NCBI GenBank assembly: GCA_965228785.1
Contig: CBDDIF010000001.1
Location: 3,782,001 to 3,846,000 of the forward strand
Reading direction: 5' to 3'
Length of the DNA stretch: 64,000 nt
Source: Hoeflea_A sp965228785
Lineage (GTDB): Bacteria; Pseudomonadota; Alphaproteobacteria; Rhizobiales; Rhizobiaceae
Shown piece by piece: positions 34,918 through 43,390 of the stretch (the first letter of the stretch is position 1; every line of letters starts with the position of its first letter). A program made the position numbers and the translations under genes. The notes beneath the pieces are model-generated. The model was given only the letters and a program-made list of their open reading frames with translations, did not search any database and had not been told where the DNA came from.

Positions 34918-35829
34918 TCAATTTCCCTGAACGAACTCGATCAGTTTCTCTGCGAGGTGTTCGCCGGCATCCTCCTGAAGGAAGTGGGCGGCGTTTTCGG
35001 TAATGAAATGTGATTGGCCGGACGCTCCGGGGACTTTCTTCTGAAAAATCGCTTCGCCGCCCCGCATGATCATGTCCTTGTCCGAAAAACAGGTGAGAAA
35101 CGGTTTTTCAAATCGGCTCAGTGATTCCCAGGCGGCCAATTGTGCGCTTGCCGCCGGATCGTCGGGACTGGCCGGGACCAGCATCGGGAACGCGCGCGCT
35201 CCTGCCTTGTAACTCTCATCGGGGAACGGGGCGTCGTAGGCGGCGACCTCGGCGTCTGAAAGACCGCGCACAGTGCCGCGTGAGACAATCCCGCCGATAT
35301 TGAACTCCGGGCTGGTCTGGCTGAACTGGCGCCACTGCTTGAAAGCCTCGCCAAGGTCATGATGCCCGGTCGGCAGCGCTGTATTGCCAATCATCACTCT
35401 GGCGAACCGGTCCGGGTTCTCTGCTACGAGCCGCAACCCGATCAAACCGCCCCAATCCTGGCCGAAGAAGGTGATGTCGGTCAGCGCAAGCTGATCGAGC
35501 CACTCTTTCATCCAGGTTACGTGAGCGAGGTAGGAATAAGCCGTGCGATCGGTCAGCTTGTCGGATTTGCCGAAACCGATGAAATCAGGGGCCAGCGCGC
35601 GAAATCCGGCATTGGCCAGCGGCGGGATCATCTTGCGATAGAGGTAGGACCATGTGGGCTCGCCATGCAGCATGATAGCGACCGGACCGTCCCGCGGGCC
35701 CTCGTCGACATAGTGCATTCGCAACGGCCCAGCATCACTCTCGACTTCAATATGATGTGGCTGGAAATCGTAATCGGGCAGGGCGCTGAAACGATCTTCG
35801 GGCGTCCTCAAAACGGCAGCATCAGACAT
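34918..35829 (-). CDS. Haloalkane dehalogenase (HLD-I, DhlA-like)
   Basis: A 303-residue alpha/beta-hydrolase that cleaves carbon-halogen bonds. The oxyanion strand is LHGEPTWSYLYR (about 54-65), the nucleophile Asp125 sits in GQDWGG with the halide-binding Trp126 next to it, a second candidate halide Trp166 lies in the cap (FKQWRQF), and the acid Asp252 (FSDKDM) and base His282 (NAAHFLQE) complete the triad. This spacing is that of the HLD-I subfamily. Natural substrates of such enzymes in marine and soil bacteria are often unknown. It is a single gene, 155 bp after gpt. Confidence 0.9.
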   Translation of the reverse strand: MSDAAVLRTPEDRFSALPDYDFQPHHIEVESDAGPLRMHYVDEGPRDGPVAIMLHGEPTWSYLYRKMIPPLANAGFRALAPDFIGFGKSDKLTDRTAYSYLAHVTWMKEWLDQLALTDITFFGQDWGGLIGLRLVAENPDRFARVMIGNTALPTGHHDLGEAFKQWRQFSQTSPEFNIGGIVSRGTVRGLSDAEVAAYDAPFPDESYKAGARAFPMLVPASPDDPAASAQLAAWESLSRFEKPFLTCFSDKDMIMRGGEAIFQKKVPGASGQSHFITENAAHFLQEDAGEHLAEKLIEFVQGN

Positions 35830-35984
35830 CGGTCATTCCATGGATTGAATTGGGTTGGTCCGGCATCTCAGAGGGAGCGGCGAAGATTGTCAATGGCTGA
35901 ACAATCAATCGGCTCATTCCATTCGTTTTGAATTCGTGATCGTCAGGAACCAGTACAGCAGCGTCACAGAACGCGGAAGTCGGA

Positions 35985-36482
35985 TCAGTCGCCGGGACCT
36001 GTCGTAATGGGTTCCTGATAGGCGAAGCCCATGTCCCAGGGGAAATAGATCCAGGTGTCCTGGCTGACACCCGTTACGAAAGTGTCGACCATTGGTCGGC
36101 CTTTCGGCTTTGCGTACACGGTAGCGAAATGCGCTTTGGGCAACATGGAGCGGACCAGTTCCGCTGTCTTGCCGGTGTCGGTCAGGTCATCGACAATCAA
36201 AATATCTTCGCCGCCCGAGGCGGTCAGATCGCTGCTGATCTTCTTGAGGACCTCCATATCACCCTGATTTTGATAGTCGTGATAGGACGCGACACAGACC
36301 GTTTCGATCAGGCGTATGTTGAGTTCCCGGGCGACAATTGCCGCCGGCACCAGACCGCCGCGCGTGATGCAGACGATGGCCCGCCACTCCTGTTCAGCAC
36401 CGGCAATACGCCAGGCCAGTGCGCGCGCGTCGCGATGAAACTGATCCCATGAAACGGGAAAGGCTTTCTCGGGAAGAGACAT
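35985..36482 (-). CDS. gpt: Xanthine-guanine phosphoribosyltransferase
   Basis: A 165-residue type I phosphoribosyltransferase that salvages guanine and xanthine. The PRPP loop is EDILIVDDLTDTGKTAEL (about 92-109). The family base-binding aromatic region is near TWIYFPWDMGF at the C-terminus. The length and overall pattern match the gpt family, common in Hyphomicrobiales. Confidence 0.92.
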   Translation of the reverse strand: MSLPEKAFPVSWDQFHRDARALAWRIAGAEQEWRAIVCITRGGLVPAAIVARELNIRLIETVCVASYHDYQNQGDMEVLKKISSDLTASGGEDILIVDDLTDTGKTAELVRSMLPKAHFATVYAKPKGRPMVDTFVTGVSQDTWIYFPWDMGFAYQEPITTGPGD

Positions 36483-36542
36483 GTTTTTTACACCCCAACC
36501 GCCAGGCGGTTTCGCTCGGTTTGAAGTGCGTGCGGACTTAGC

Positions 36543-36584
36543 GGGTAAAGGCCGCCGGGCGCAAGGGCGGCCTTCGGTTTACCC
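36543..36584. terminator. Candidate terminator hairpin downstream of the stress-protein gene
   Basis: GGGTAAA and GGCCGCC on one side pair with GGCGGCC and TTTACCC on the other, with a 9-base loop and a short asymmetric bulge. It lies in the gap between the universal stress protein gene and gpt, both on the reverse strand. No clear T run follows. Confidence 0.5.
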
Positions 36585-36628
36585 CCGATATTCCTCTGCC
36601 AGGGGCGGCCCCCCAGACCGTAACAATA

Positions 36629-37468
36629 TCAACGGGACATCAAGGTCAGGCATGGCATGGATTTGAGAACAGTGTCGGTTACGCCTCCGAACAGGAACTC
36701 GCGCAGCCGCGAATGGCTGAACGCGCCCATGACAAGCAAGTCAGCCTGGGTGTCGCTGACCCGGTTCTCGATCACTGAAGCCACCGGTATGCCGGCGGAC
36801 ACTTCCGAATTGATCGTCACAGTGACACCATGCCGTGTCAGAGCGGTGGCGATTTCGGCGCCGGCGGTCTGAGGACTTTGCTCGGTATTGTCGTCGGCGT
36901 CGACCGTCAGGATCTCGACAGCGTCCGCCGTTTTCAGAAGCGGCAGAGCGTCGAATACCGCTCGCGCCGCGACGCGGGTGTCGTTCCAGGCAATGACCGC
37001 CTGACGGATCGGTTTGACGTCCGTCGCAACGTAGGGAACGAACAGGACCGGTCTTCCGCTTTCAAAGACCAGCGCCTCGAGATCGTCGTAGTCGTCGTTC
37101 TTGCCAGGGCTCTCTTGCTGAACAACCACGAGGTCGGCACATCGGGCGCTGGAAACGGCGGACAATGCGCTGTCGCCCGACAATGACCGGATGGGACGCC
37201 ATTCATAGGAAATACCTTCCGCTTCGCATCGATCGGCAAACAACTTGTGCATCTGTCCGAGTCTTTCGGCGACCTCGCCAGCATCGACATCAATAGCGGT
37301 GGCATCCGGAATTTCCATGGGGGCCGCAAATGACACTTTCACCGTAGGCTCGGCATGGAGGCCGATCAGGTGGCTTTCATAGCGCTTGGCCAAGGCGATC
37401 GACCTATCCAGGACGCGGCCGGCGTCATCTTCACCGCGCAGCACTGCAAGAACTGTGTTGTAGGACAT
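36629..37468 (-). CDS. Universal stress protein, tandem UspA domains
   Basis: A 279-residue cytoplasmic protein with two UspA domains in tandem, each about 140 residues. The first begins MSYNTVLAVLRGEDDAGRVLDRSIALAKRYESHLIGLHAEP. The second ends with the ATP-binding signature, VMGAFSHSRLREFLFGGVTDTVLKS. I chose the ATG at 37468 because GGAGCAGACC lies just before it; the ATG at 37480 would put that site inside the gene. Such proteins respond to stress and nutrient limits; no partner can be seen. Confidence 0.88.
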   Translation of the reverse strand: MSYNTVLAVLRGEDDAGRVLDRSIALAKRYESHLIGLHAEPTVKVSFAAPMEIPDATAIDVDAGEVAERLGQMHKLFADRCEAEGISYEWRPIRSLSGDSALSAVSSARCADLVVVQQESPGKNDDYDDLEALVFESGRPVLFVPYVATDVKPIRQAVIAWNDTRVAARAVFDALPLLKTADAVEILTVDADDNTEQSPQTAGAEIATALTRHGVTVTINSEVSAGIPVASVIENRVSDTQADLLVMGAFSHSRLREFLFGGVTDTVLKSMPCLTLMSR

Positions 37469-37590
37469 GGTCTGCTCCATCGCTCTGCTTTGTCGAAATT
37501 CGATTGGTCAGGCGCTCGCCCGACCGCTTGTCTTTTCGACAGTATTGGTCCCAGACGCCTTGATATGTGTCAATTCTCCGATCGGCGGGA

Positions 37591-38337
37591 TCAGGCCTTG
37601 GCGGCGCGAATGCGGTCGAGCATCGCCCGGACGTCGACCGCGGCGGCCTCGATGGCTTCCGGCTCGCGGCCGCGAATGACGATCTGGGTCGAATAGGCCT
37701 CGCCGTCGAACCGCGGATAAGACCCGATCACTGTTTGCTTGTGGTCTTCCTGAATGGTCGCAAGGTCCTCGCCGATCGTTCCCTCGCCGTAAGGGCAATT
37801 GATGGCCGTCGATTGCAGAACGGTTCCGGTTTCAAGCGTGGGGAGCAGGGTGTCGAGCATGGCCTGGAAGATCGACGGCACGCCGGCCATGACATGCACG
37901 TTTCCGATGGTGAAACCGGGAGCGGTCGATACCGGGTTGCGAATGTGGCTTGCGCCGCGCGGCATGCGCGCCATGCGCATGCGCGCCTCGGTGAACTCCA
38001 TGTCGCGATCCTTGTAGACCGCGCCCATCATGTCCATTGCCTTTTGGTCGTGCTCGCACGGCAGGTCGAACGCTTTCGATATCGCGTCGGCGGTGATGTC
38101 ATCGTGGGTCGGGCCGATGCCGCCTGAGGTGAACACATAGGTGTAACGGGGCCGCAATTCGTTGACCGCACGCACGATCGCGTCCTGCTCGTCGCCGACG
38201 ATCCGGACTTCCATGAGGTCGATACCCGTCGCCGTCAGCATGTCAGCCAGATGAGCGATGTTCTTGTCTTTGGTGCGGCCGGAAAGCAGTTCGTCGCCGA
38301 TGGCGATCATGGCTGCCGTGACGACATTATTCGACAT
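37591..38337 (-). CDS. CinA-like molybdopterin-binding protein (competence/damage-inducible protein A)
   Basis: A 248-residue protein of the MoaB/Mog fold: MIAIGDELLSGRTKDKNIAHLADML near the start and YVFTSGGIGPTHDDITADAISKAFD (about 69-93) are the pterin-binding elements. It lacks the C-terminal amidase domain of full CinA and so matches the short CinA N-terminal type, known as a NAD-recycling ADP-ribose pyrophosphatase in some bacteria. It lies 121 bp from, and divergent to, the LysR gene; no operon partner. Confidence 0.85.
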   Translation of the reverse strand: MSNNVVTAAMIAIGDELLSGRTKDKNIAHLADMLTATGIDLMEVRIVGDEQDAIVRAVNELRPRYTYVFTSGGIGPTHDDITADAISKAFDLPCEHDQKAMDMMGAVYKDRDMEFTEARMRMARMPRGASHIRNPVSTAPGFTIGNVHVMAGVPSIFQAMLDTLLPTLETGTVLQSTAINCPYGEGTIGEDLATIQEDHKQTVIGSYPRFDGEAYSTQIVIRGREPEAIEAAAVDVRAMLDRIRAAKA

Positions 38338-38458
38338 TGTGCTTCCTTCTCAGACGACGCCGACAGGTAGCGCGCCGGATCGCTTGTCGCAAGACGTCAT
38401 TTGCGATCGAACCCGGTCTGCGCCATTGATATCGCCGAGTAAAGCAGGGGCAGAACTT

Positions 38459-39340
38459 ATGACGTTCGAGCAGTTGAGAACTTTCCTGTGGGTGGCGCGG
38501 CTCGGCGGCGTGCGCCGGGCTGCGGAGCAGATGCATCTGTCACAGCCGGCGATCTCTGCTCGGATCCAGGCCCTGGAGGCCGCTCTCGGTGCGGAATTGT
38601 TCGAACGCGCGCAAAGCGGCATGCGGCTGACCAAACGCGGTGAAAAACTGCTGGGCTATGCTGAGCAGATCCACAAGATCCAGGAAGACATCAAGGCCAA
38701 CATCGTCGATCCCGCTGGTCTCGAGGGGCTGCTGCGGCTCGGTGTGTCGGAAACCGTGGTCCAGTCCTGGCTTCCGGATTTCGTTGCTGCACTGAATGCC
38801 GAATATCCGCTGGTTGACGTGGAAATCACGGTCGACGTGTCGCTGGACTTGCGCGATGCCTTGCTGAATCGAGCGCTGGACCTGGCAATCCTCATGGGTC
38901 CGATATCGGAATACAGCATCAACAATGTCGATCTTCCGGCCTTTGATCTGGTCTGGATCCGCTCGCCCGACCTGAAAGTCAACGGCCGCGATCAGGATAT
39001 CCTGCGCAACACGCCGGTTATCTCCTATGCGCGCAACACCCGGCCGTTTCGCGACCTGCGCGCCAAGCTGCTTGAGCGCTACGGCACCGATGCGCGGCTG
39101 TTTCCGTCGTCTTCGCTTTCGGCATGCATCAAGATGGTCGCTTCGGGGCTCGGCGTCGGCGCCTTTCCTGTGCATCTCGTGCGTGAGGCCATCGAGCGTG
39201 GCGATCTGGTGGAATTCGATCCCGGTTGGCGGCCAGACACGCTTCGGTTCACGGCTTCCTTCGTTGGAGAACCGAAAAGCGTTCTGGCTGAAAACGCCGC
39301 CAGCATGGCCCGTGAGGTGGCTTTGAAGTACATGAAGTGA
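38459..39340 (+). CDS. LysR-family transcriptional regulator
   Basis: A 293-residue protein with an N-terminal helix-turn-helix (MTFEQLRTFLWVARLGGVRRAAEQMHLSQPAISARIQALE, about 1-40) and a C-terminal substrate-binding domain with LGVSETVVQSWLPDFVAALN and FPSSSLSACIKMVASGLGVGAFP. It is 88 bp upstream of, and on the same strand as, the hydro-lyase-TRAP-oxoprolinase genes and is their likely regulator. I use the ATG at 38459, where the family starts. Confidence 0.9.
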   Translation: MTFEQLRTFLWVARLGGVRRAAEQMHLSQPAISARIQALEAALGAELFERAQSGMRLTKRGEKLLGYAEQIHKIQEDIKANIVDPAGLEGLLRLGVSETVVQSWLPDFVAALNAEYPLVDVEITVDVSLDLRDALLNRALDLAILMGPISEYSINNVDLPAFDLVWIRSPDLKVNGRDQDILRNTPVISYARNTRPFRDLRAKLLERYGTDARLFPSSSLSACIKMVASGLGVGAFPVHLVREAIERGDLVEFDPGWRPDTLRFTASFVGEPKSVLAENAASMAREVALKYMK

Positions 39341-39428
39341 TCACAATTTGTTATCGGAACTGAAAGAAATATACGATTTGACGTGATCATCGACATGGCG
39401 AAAGATCAGCGACAACAATATTTCGCTG

Positions 39429-40298
39429 ATGGACGCCCCGATGACTTTCTCTTCGACACAAGCCGATTACGCAGCGTTGCGCAGCCTGGACGTGCACGAC
39501 GTTCGCCGGATCGTGCGTTCTGGAGCCTATCAGGGGCATACCGCCGGGCTGGCGGCCGGACGGTTGCAGGCCAATGTGGTGATCCTTCCGGAAACGTTTG
39601 CCGTGGACTTCATGCGGTTTTGCCAGCGCAATGCCAAATCATGCCCGCTGGTCGGTGTCTCCGATACGGCCAGCCCGATGATGCACACGCTGGGCGACAT
39701 CGACATCCGCACGGACGTTCCCGCCTACACGATCTACCGCGATGGTCAGGCAGCTGGCACCGCAACCGACATCCTCGATCTGTGGCGTGACGATCTCGTC
39801 GCATTCGCACTCGGCTGCTCGTTCACCTTCGAACGCGCACTGATCGACGAAGGTATTCCGCTGCAGCATATCGATCGCAACATCACGGTGCCGATGTATC
39901 GCACGGCCGTGCCGGCGGTACCGGCCGGACCGTTCGGCGGCGGCCTCGTGGTGTCGATGCGGCCGATCCGGACATCCGACATCGACCGTGCCGTGGAAAT
40001 TTCCGCCCGCTATCCGCAGGCCCATGGTGCGCCGATCCATATCGGCGACCCGGCGGCGATCGGTATAGCCGATCTCGACCAGCCCGACTGGGGCGATGTC
40101 TGCAGCTTTGCCGAGGACGAGGTGCCGGTCTTCTGGGGATGCGGCGTGACCCCTCAAAACGCAGTCCTCCGGGCGAGGCCGGAACTGTGCATCACCCACA
40201 CACCCGGCTGCATGCTGATCACCGATGTCGACGAACTCGCGCAGGTGCCTGTCATCGGCGTTCCGTCCGGCTCGGCCTCCCAAGACCAGACCAATTAG
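39429..40298 (+). CDS. Putative hydro-lyase, DUF1445 / D-glutamate cyclase family
   Basis: A 289-residue protein of the UPF0317/DUF1445 family, with VVILPETFAVDFMRFCQRNAKSCPLVG (about 50-77), the AFALGCSFTFERALIDEGIP patch (about 127-146) and the C-terminal VFWGCGVTPQNAV...HTPGCMLITD motif (about 236-265). The eukaryotic relative DGLUCY cyclises D-glutamate to 5-oxo-D-proline. The fused 5-oxoprolinase-type gene downstream makes a link to 5-oxoproline plausible. Two Met codons (39429 and 39441) could start; no Shine-Dalgarno site decides between them. Confidence 0.85.
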   Translation: MDAPMTFSSTQADYAALRSLDVHDVRRIVRSGAYQGHTAGLAAGRLQANVVILPETFAVDFMRFCQRNAKSCPLVGVSDTASPMMHTLGDIDIRTDVPAYTIYRDGQAAGTATDILDLWRDDLVAFALGCSFTFERALIDEGIPLQHIDRNITVPMYRTAVPAVPAGPFGGGLVVSMRPIRTSDIDRAVEISARYPQAHGAPIHIGDPAAIGIADLDQPDWGDVCSFAEDEVPVFWGCGVTPQNAVLRARPELCITHTPGCMLITDVDELAQVPVIGVPSGSASQDQTN

Positions 40299-40326
40299 CC
40301 AATACAAACGCAAAGGAGAACACGTC

Positions 40327-41376
40327 ATGAATCGCATCACAACATTGGCCGCTGGGGCAGGGATTGCCCTCATGGCCGCTACGGCAGCAACAGCCGCCGA
40401 CAAGCCAGTTTCGATCAAGGCGGTCGGCACCTGGGGCAGCCTGACCAACTACCAGAAGCACGAAGGTCCGTTCTGGAACGACCATATTGCCGATGCATCC
40501 GGAGGCCAGATCATTGGTGAAATCCGCCCGCAGACCGAACTCGGCCTCAAGGGGTTCGAGATCATGCGCCTGGTCAAGAACGGTGTCTTCGACTACGCCT
40601 TCGGGCTGCCCGGCTACGTGGCCGCGGAAAACCCGATTTTCGAGGGCGCCGACCTGTCGTCGCTGACCCAGGACATCGATACCCAGCGCAAGGTGGCTGA
40701 AGCTTATTTCCCGATCCTGGAAAAGGCCTTTGCCGACATATACAACGCCAAGCTGCTGCAGCTTTATCCGTTCCCAAGCCAGACCTTGTGGTGCAATGCC
40801 GAAGTCAACGGACTGGAAGACCTGAACGGCAAGAAAATCCGCGTCTACGCGACGACACTGGGTGACTTTGTCGAGGGCGTTGGCGGGACCTCCGTTACCG
40901 TGCCGTTTGCTGAAGTCATTCCGGCGCTCGAGAAGGGCGTGGTCGATTGCGGCATCACCGGAACCATGTCGGCCTACAAGGCCAAATGGCACCAGGTAGC
41001 GACGCACGCTTATACGCTGCGCGTCGGCTGGGGTCTCGCGTTCGGCGCCATGAACATGGACAAATGGAATTCGATGACGCCGGAGCAGCAGGCGACGCTG
41101 CAGAAGGAGCTGGACGCGCTGACCGACGCCATGTGGCAGGAAACCGCGACCGAGGACGCCGTCGCCATCTCCTGCATTACCGGACAGGCCTGTGAGATCG
41201 GCGAGCCGGGCGGCATGAAACTGGTCGAGCCGAGCGACGCGGATCTCAAGAAGCGCGATGAAGTTGCGGCCGACGTGGTGCTGGCCCGCTGGGCCGACCG
41301 CTGCGGTGCAGACTGCGCCGAGCAATGGAACGCGACGGTCGGCTCCGTGCTCGGGCTCACGGCCAAGGCCAACTGA
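40327..41376 (+). CDS. TRAP transporter solute-binding protein DctP-like
   Basis: A 349-residue periplasmic binding protein with a cleavable signal (MNRITTLAAGAGIALMAATAATAADK). The conserved Arg that grips a carboxylate is in LNGKKIRVYATTLGDFVEGVGG (about 175-196), and VVDCGITGTMSAYKAK (about 217) is also typical. The ligand is therefore probably a carboxylate such as 5-oxoproline or a glutamate derivative; identity is not shown. AAGGAGAA precedes the ATG at 40327. Confidence 0.92.
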   Translation: MNRITTLAAGAGIALMAATAATAADKPVSIKAVGTWGSLTNYQKHEGPFWNDHIADASGGQIIGEIRPQTELGLKGFEIMRLVKNGVFDYAFGLPGYVAAENPIFEGADLSSLTQDIDTQRKVAEAYFPILEKAFADIYNAKLLQLYPFPSQTLWCNAEVNGLEDLNGKKIRVYATTLGDFVEGVGGTSVTVPFAEVIPALEKGVVDCGITGTMSAYKAKWHQVATHAYTLRVGWGLAFGAMNMDKWNSMTPEQQATLQKELDALTDAMWQETATEDAVAISCITGQACEIGEPGGMKLVEPSDADLKKRDEVAADVVLARWADRCGADCAEQWNATVGSVLGLTAKAN

Positions 41377-41401
41377 CGACGCCCACATCGGGACTTCAAG
41401 A

Positions 41402-41430
41402 ATGGCCGGCATGGCTGACGTGCCGGCCAT
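41402..41430 (+). promoter_or_regulatory. Intercistronic hairpin between TRAP binding protein and permease genes
   Basis: A perfect 10-bp stem, ATGGCCGGCA against TGCCGGCCAT with a 9-base loop, is followed by AATTTTAAGG and then the dctQ ribosome-binding region. It probably stabilises the binding-protein mRNA or partly terminates transcription, raising binding protein over permease. Confidence 0.65.
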
Positions 41431-41450
41431 AATTTTAAGGGGAACAGGTG

Positions 41451-42014
41451 ATGCTGGAAAAGACCCTCACACTTTCGGAACGCTTCAGCCGTGTGCTGGT
41501 CTGGGTCGGCGGCGTGTTGATCATAGGATCAGCCCTGATGGTCACGCTGGAAGTGTTTCTGCGCAAGGTCTTCAATATCAGCCTGGGCGGGGCCGACGAG
41601 ATTTCGGGATATGCCTTTGGCGTGGCCACGACACTCGGGTTCTCTTACGCGCTGTTTGAACGTGCACATATCCGTGTCGACGCGCTGTTTCCGCTTTTTC
41701 CCCGCTGGTTGCGGATCTCGGCCAATTTTCTCGGCCTGGCACTGCTCGTCGGGTTCGCTTTCGTCGTGACGAGCATGGCCTGGGGACTGGTCGCCGACAC
41801 GATGAACCACGGGTCGCGGTCCATCACTCCGCTTCGAACTCCGTTGGCCTTGCCGCAGATCCCCTGGCTGTTCGGCTGGATCTTCTTCGTGTTCTGCGGC
41901 GTGCTGATCGGACTGGTCGCGTTGGTGCGCATGATCGGCGGAGACGCCGTCGGCGCGGATCGGCTTATCGGCGTCAAGTCGGTCGAAGAAATGATTGAAG
42001 ACGAGGCGGTCTGA
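41451..42014 (+). CDS. TRAP transporter small permease (DctQ-like)
   Basis: A 187-residue protein with four hydrophobic segments. The family motif is in GADEISGYAFGVATTLGFSYALFERAHIRVDALFP (about 44-78). It forms the integral-membrane pair with DctM and is translated just upstream of it (the next start follows the stop by one base). AAGGGGAACAGGTG precedes the ATG at 41451; a GTG directly before it is less likely. Confidence 0.9.
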   Translation: MLEKTLTLSERFSRVLVWVGGVLIIGSALMVTLEVFLRKVFNISLGGADEISGYAFGVATTLGFSYALFERAHIRVDALFPLFPRWLRISANFLGLALLVGFAFVVTSMAWGLVADTMNHGSRSITPLRTPLALPQIPWLFGWIFFVFCGVLIGLVALVRMIGGDAVGADRLIGVKSVEEMIEDEAV

Positions 42015-42015
42015 G

Positions 42016-43299
42016 ATGCTGGTCAAAACGCTCCTTATCCTCATCGCGCTGATCGCGCTGGCGGTGCCGGTCGCCGCATCGCTGGGCTGGTTGGGCCTTA
42101 CCCTGCAATACATGGACAGCCCCATGCCGCTGCACCGGGCGCTGGGCGACATGGTCTGGCAGACGGGAACCGATTTCCTGCTGGTCGCCATACCGATGTT
42201 CGTGCTGCTCGGCGAGATCCTGCTGCGCGCCGGCATCACCGAGCGCATGTATGACGGCATCGTGCGCTGGGTCGGGTGGTTGCCCGGCGGGCTAATGCAC
42301 TCCAACATCGGCTCCAGTGCGTTGTTCGCTGCCACCTCAGGCTCATCCGTGGCGACTGCCGCGACCATCGGCACGGTGGCGGTGCCGCAGATCGCAAAGC
42401 GCGGCTATAACGAGCCTCTGTTCCTCGGCACGATTGCCGCCGGCGGTACGCTCGGCATCCTCATTCCGCCGTCCATCAATCTCATTCTCTACGGCTTGCT
42501 GACCGACACGTCGGTGCCGGAGCTTTACCTTGCCGGCTTCCTGCCGGGTTTCCTGCTGGCGGCGCTGTTCATGGCAACGATCGTGGTCCTGTGCTTGCTG
42601 CGGCGTGGCTGGGGAGGCGAGCCGATCCGTGCCGACTGGGCGAGCCGCATCGGCGCGTTGCCGGCGTTGATCCCGCCGATCGGTATCTTTCTGGTGGTTG
42701 TCGGCTCGATCTATGCCGGTCTTGCGACGCCCACCGAAGCTGCGTCGCTTGGTGTTGTCGCTGCGATGGTGTTGGCGGCCTTCAATCGCAAGCTTACCCT
42801 CGACATGCTACGGCACGCCGTTGAAGGAACGATGCGCACAACGTCGATGATCATGTTGATCATTCTGGCGGCGGTGTTCCTGAACTTCGTGCTGTCGGTG
42901 ATCGGGTTGACGACGGCGCTGACCGATTTCGTCGCCGGTCTGGGGCTCACACCGTTCCAGACGATGTTGATGATCATCGCCGTTTTGGTGGTGCTCGGCT
43001 GCTTCATGGAGACGCTGTCGATGCTGTTGACCACGGCACCGATCGTCACGCCGATTGTCATCGCGCTTGGCTATGACCCGGTATGGTTCGGCATCCTGCT
43101 GATGGTGCTGCTGGAGACGGCATTGATCACGCCGCCGATCGGGATCAACCTCTATGTGGTCCAAGGCATCCGCACGAATGGCGACATTGTCGATGTCATG
43201 AAGGGTGCATCGCCCTTCGTCATCACCATGTTTGCGATGATCGCGCTGCTGCTGGCCTTTCCGCAACTGGCGTTGTGGCTGCCGTCGCTGGTCTACTGA
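42016..43299 (+). CDS. TRAP transporter large permease (DctM-like)
   Basis: A 427-residue membrane protein with about 12 hydrophobic segments. Conserved features are the loop FAATSGSSVATAATIGTVAVPQIAKRGYNE (about 104-133) and the ALITPPIGINLYVVQGI segment near the C-terminus, typical of the ion-coupled TRAP transport subunit. It completes the DctPQM importer in this catabolic island. Confidence 0.93.
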   Translation: MLVKTLLILIALIALAVPVAASLGWLGLTLQYMDSPMPLHRALGDMVWQTGTDFLLVAIPMFVLLGEILLRAGITERMYDGIVRWVGWLPGGLMHSNIGSSALFAATSGSSVATAATIGTVAVPQIAKRGYNEPLFLGTIAAGGTLGILIPPSINLILYGLLTDTSVPELYLAGFLPGFLLAALFMATIVVLCLLRRGWGGEPIRADWASRIGALPALIPPIGIFLVVVGSIYAGLATPTEAASLGVVAAMVLAAFNRKLTLDMLRHAVEGTMRTTSMIMLIILAAVFLNFVLSVIGLTTALTDFVAGLGLTPFQTMLMIIAVLVVLGCFMETLSMLLTTAPIVTPIVIALGYDPVWFGILLMVLLETALITPPIGINLYVVQGIRTNGDIVDVMKGASPFVITMFAMIALLLAFPQLALWLPSLVY

Positions 43300-43390
43300 C
43301 ACTACGTCGCGCCGCGCCAAGCGCTTGATCGAAACCAAGATTTGAGAAACGGTGAACGACGGCGTTCGCCGCAGAATGGAGACGTGTGCC

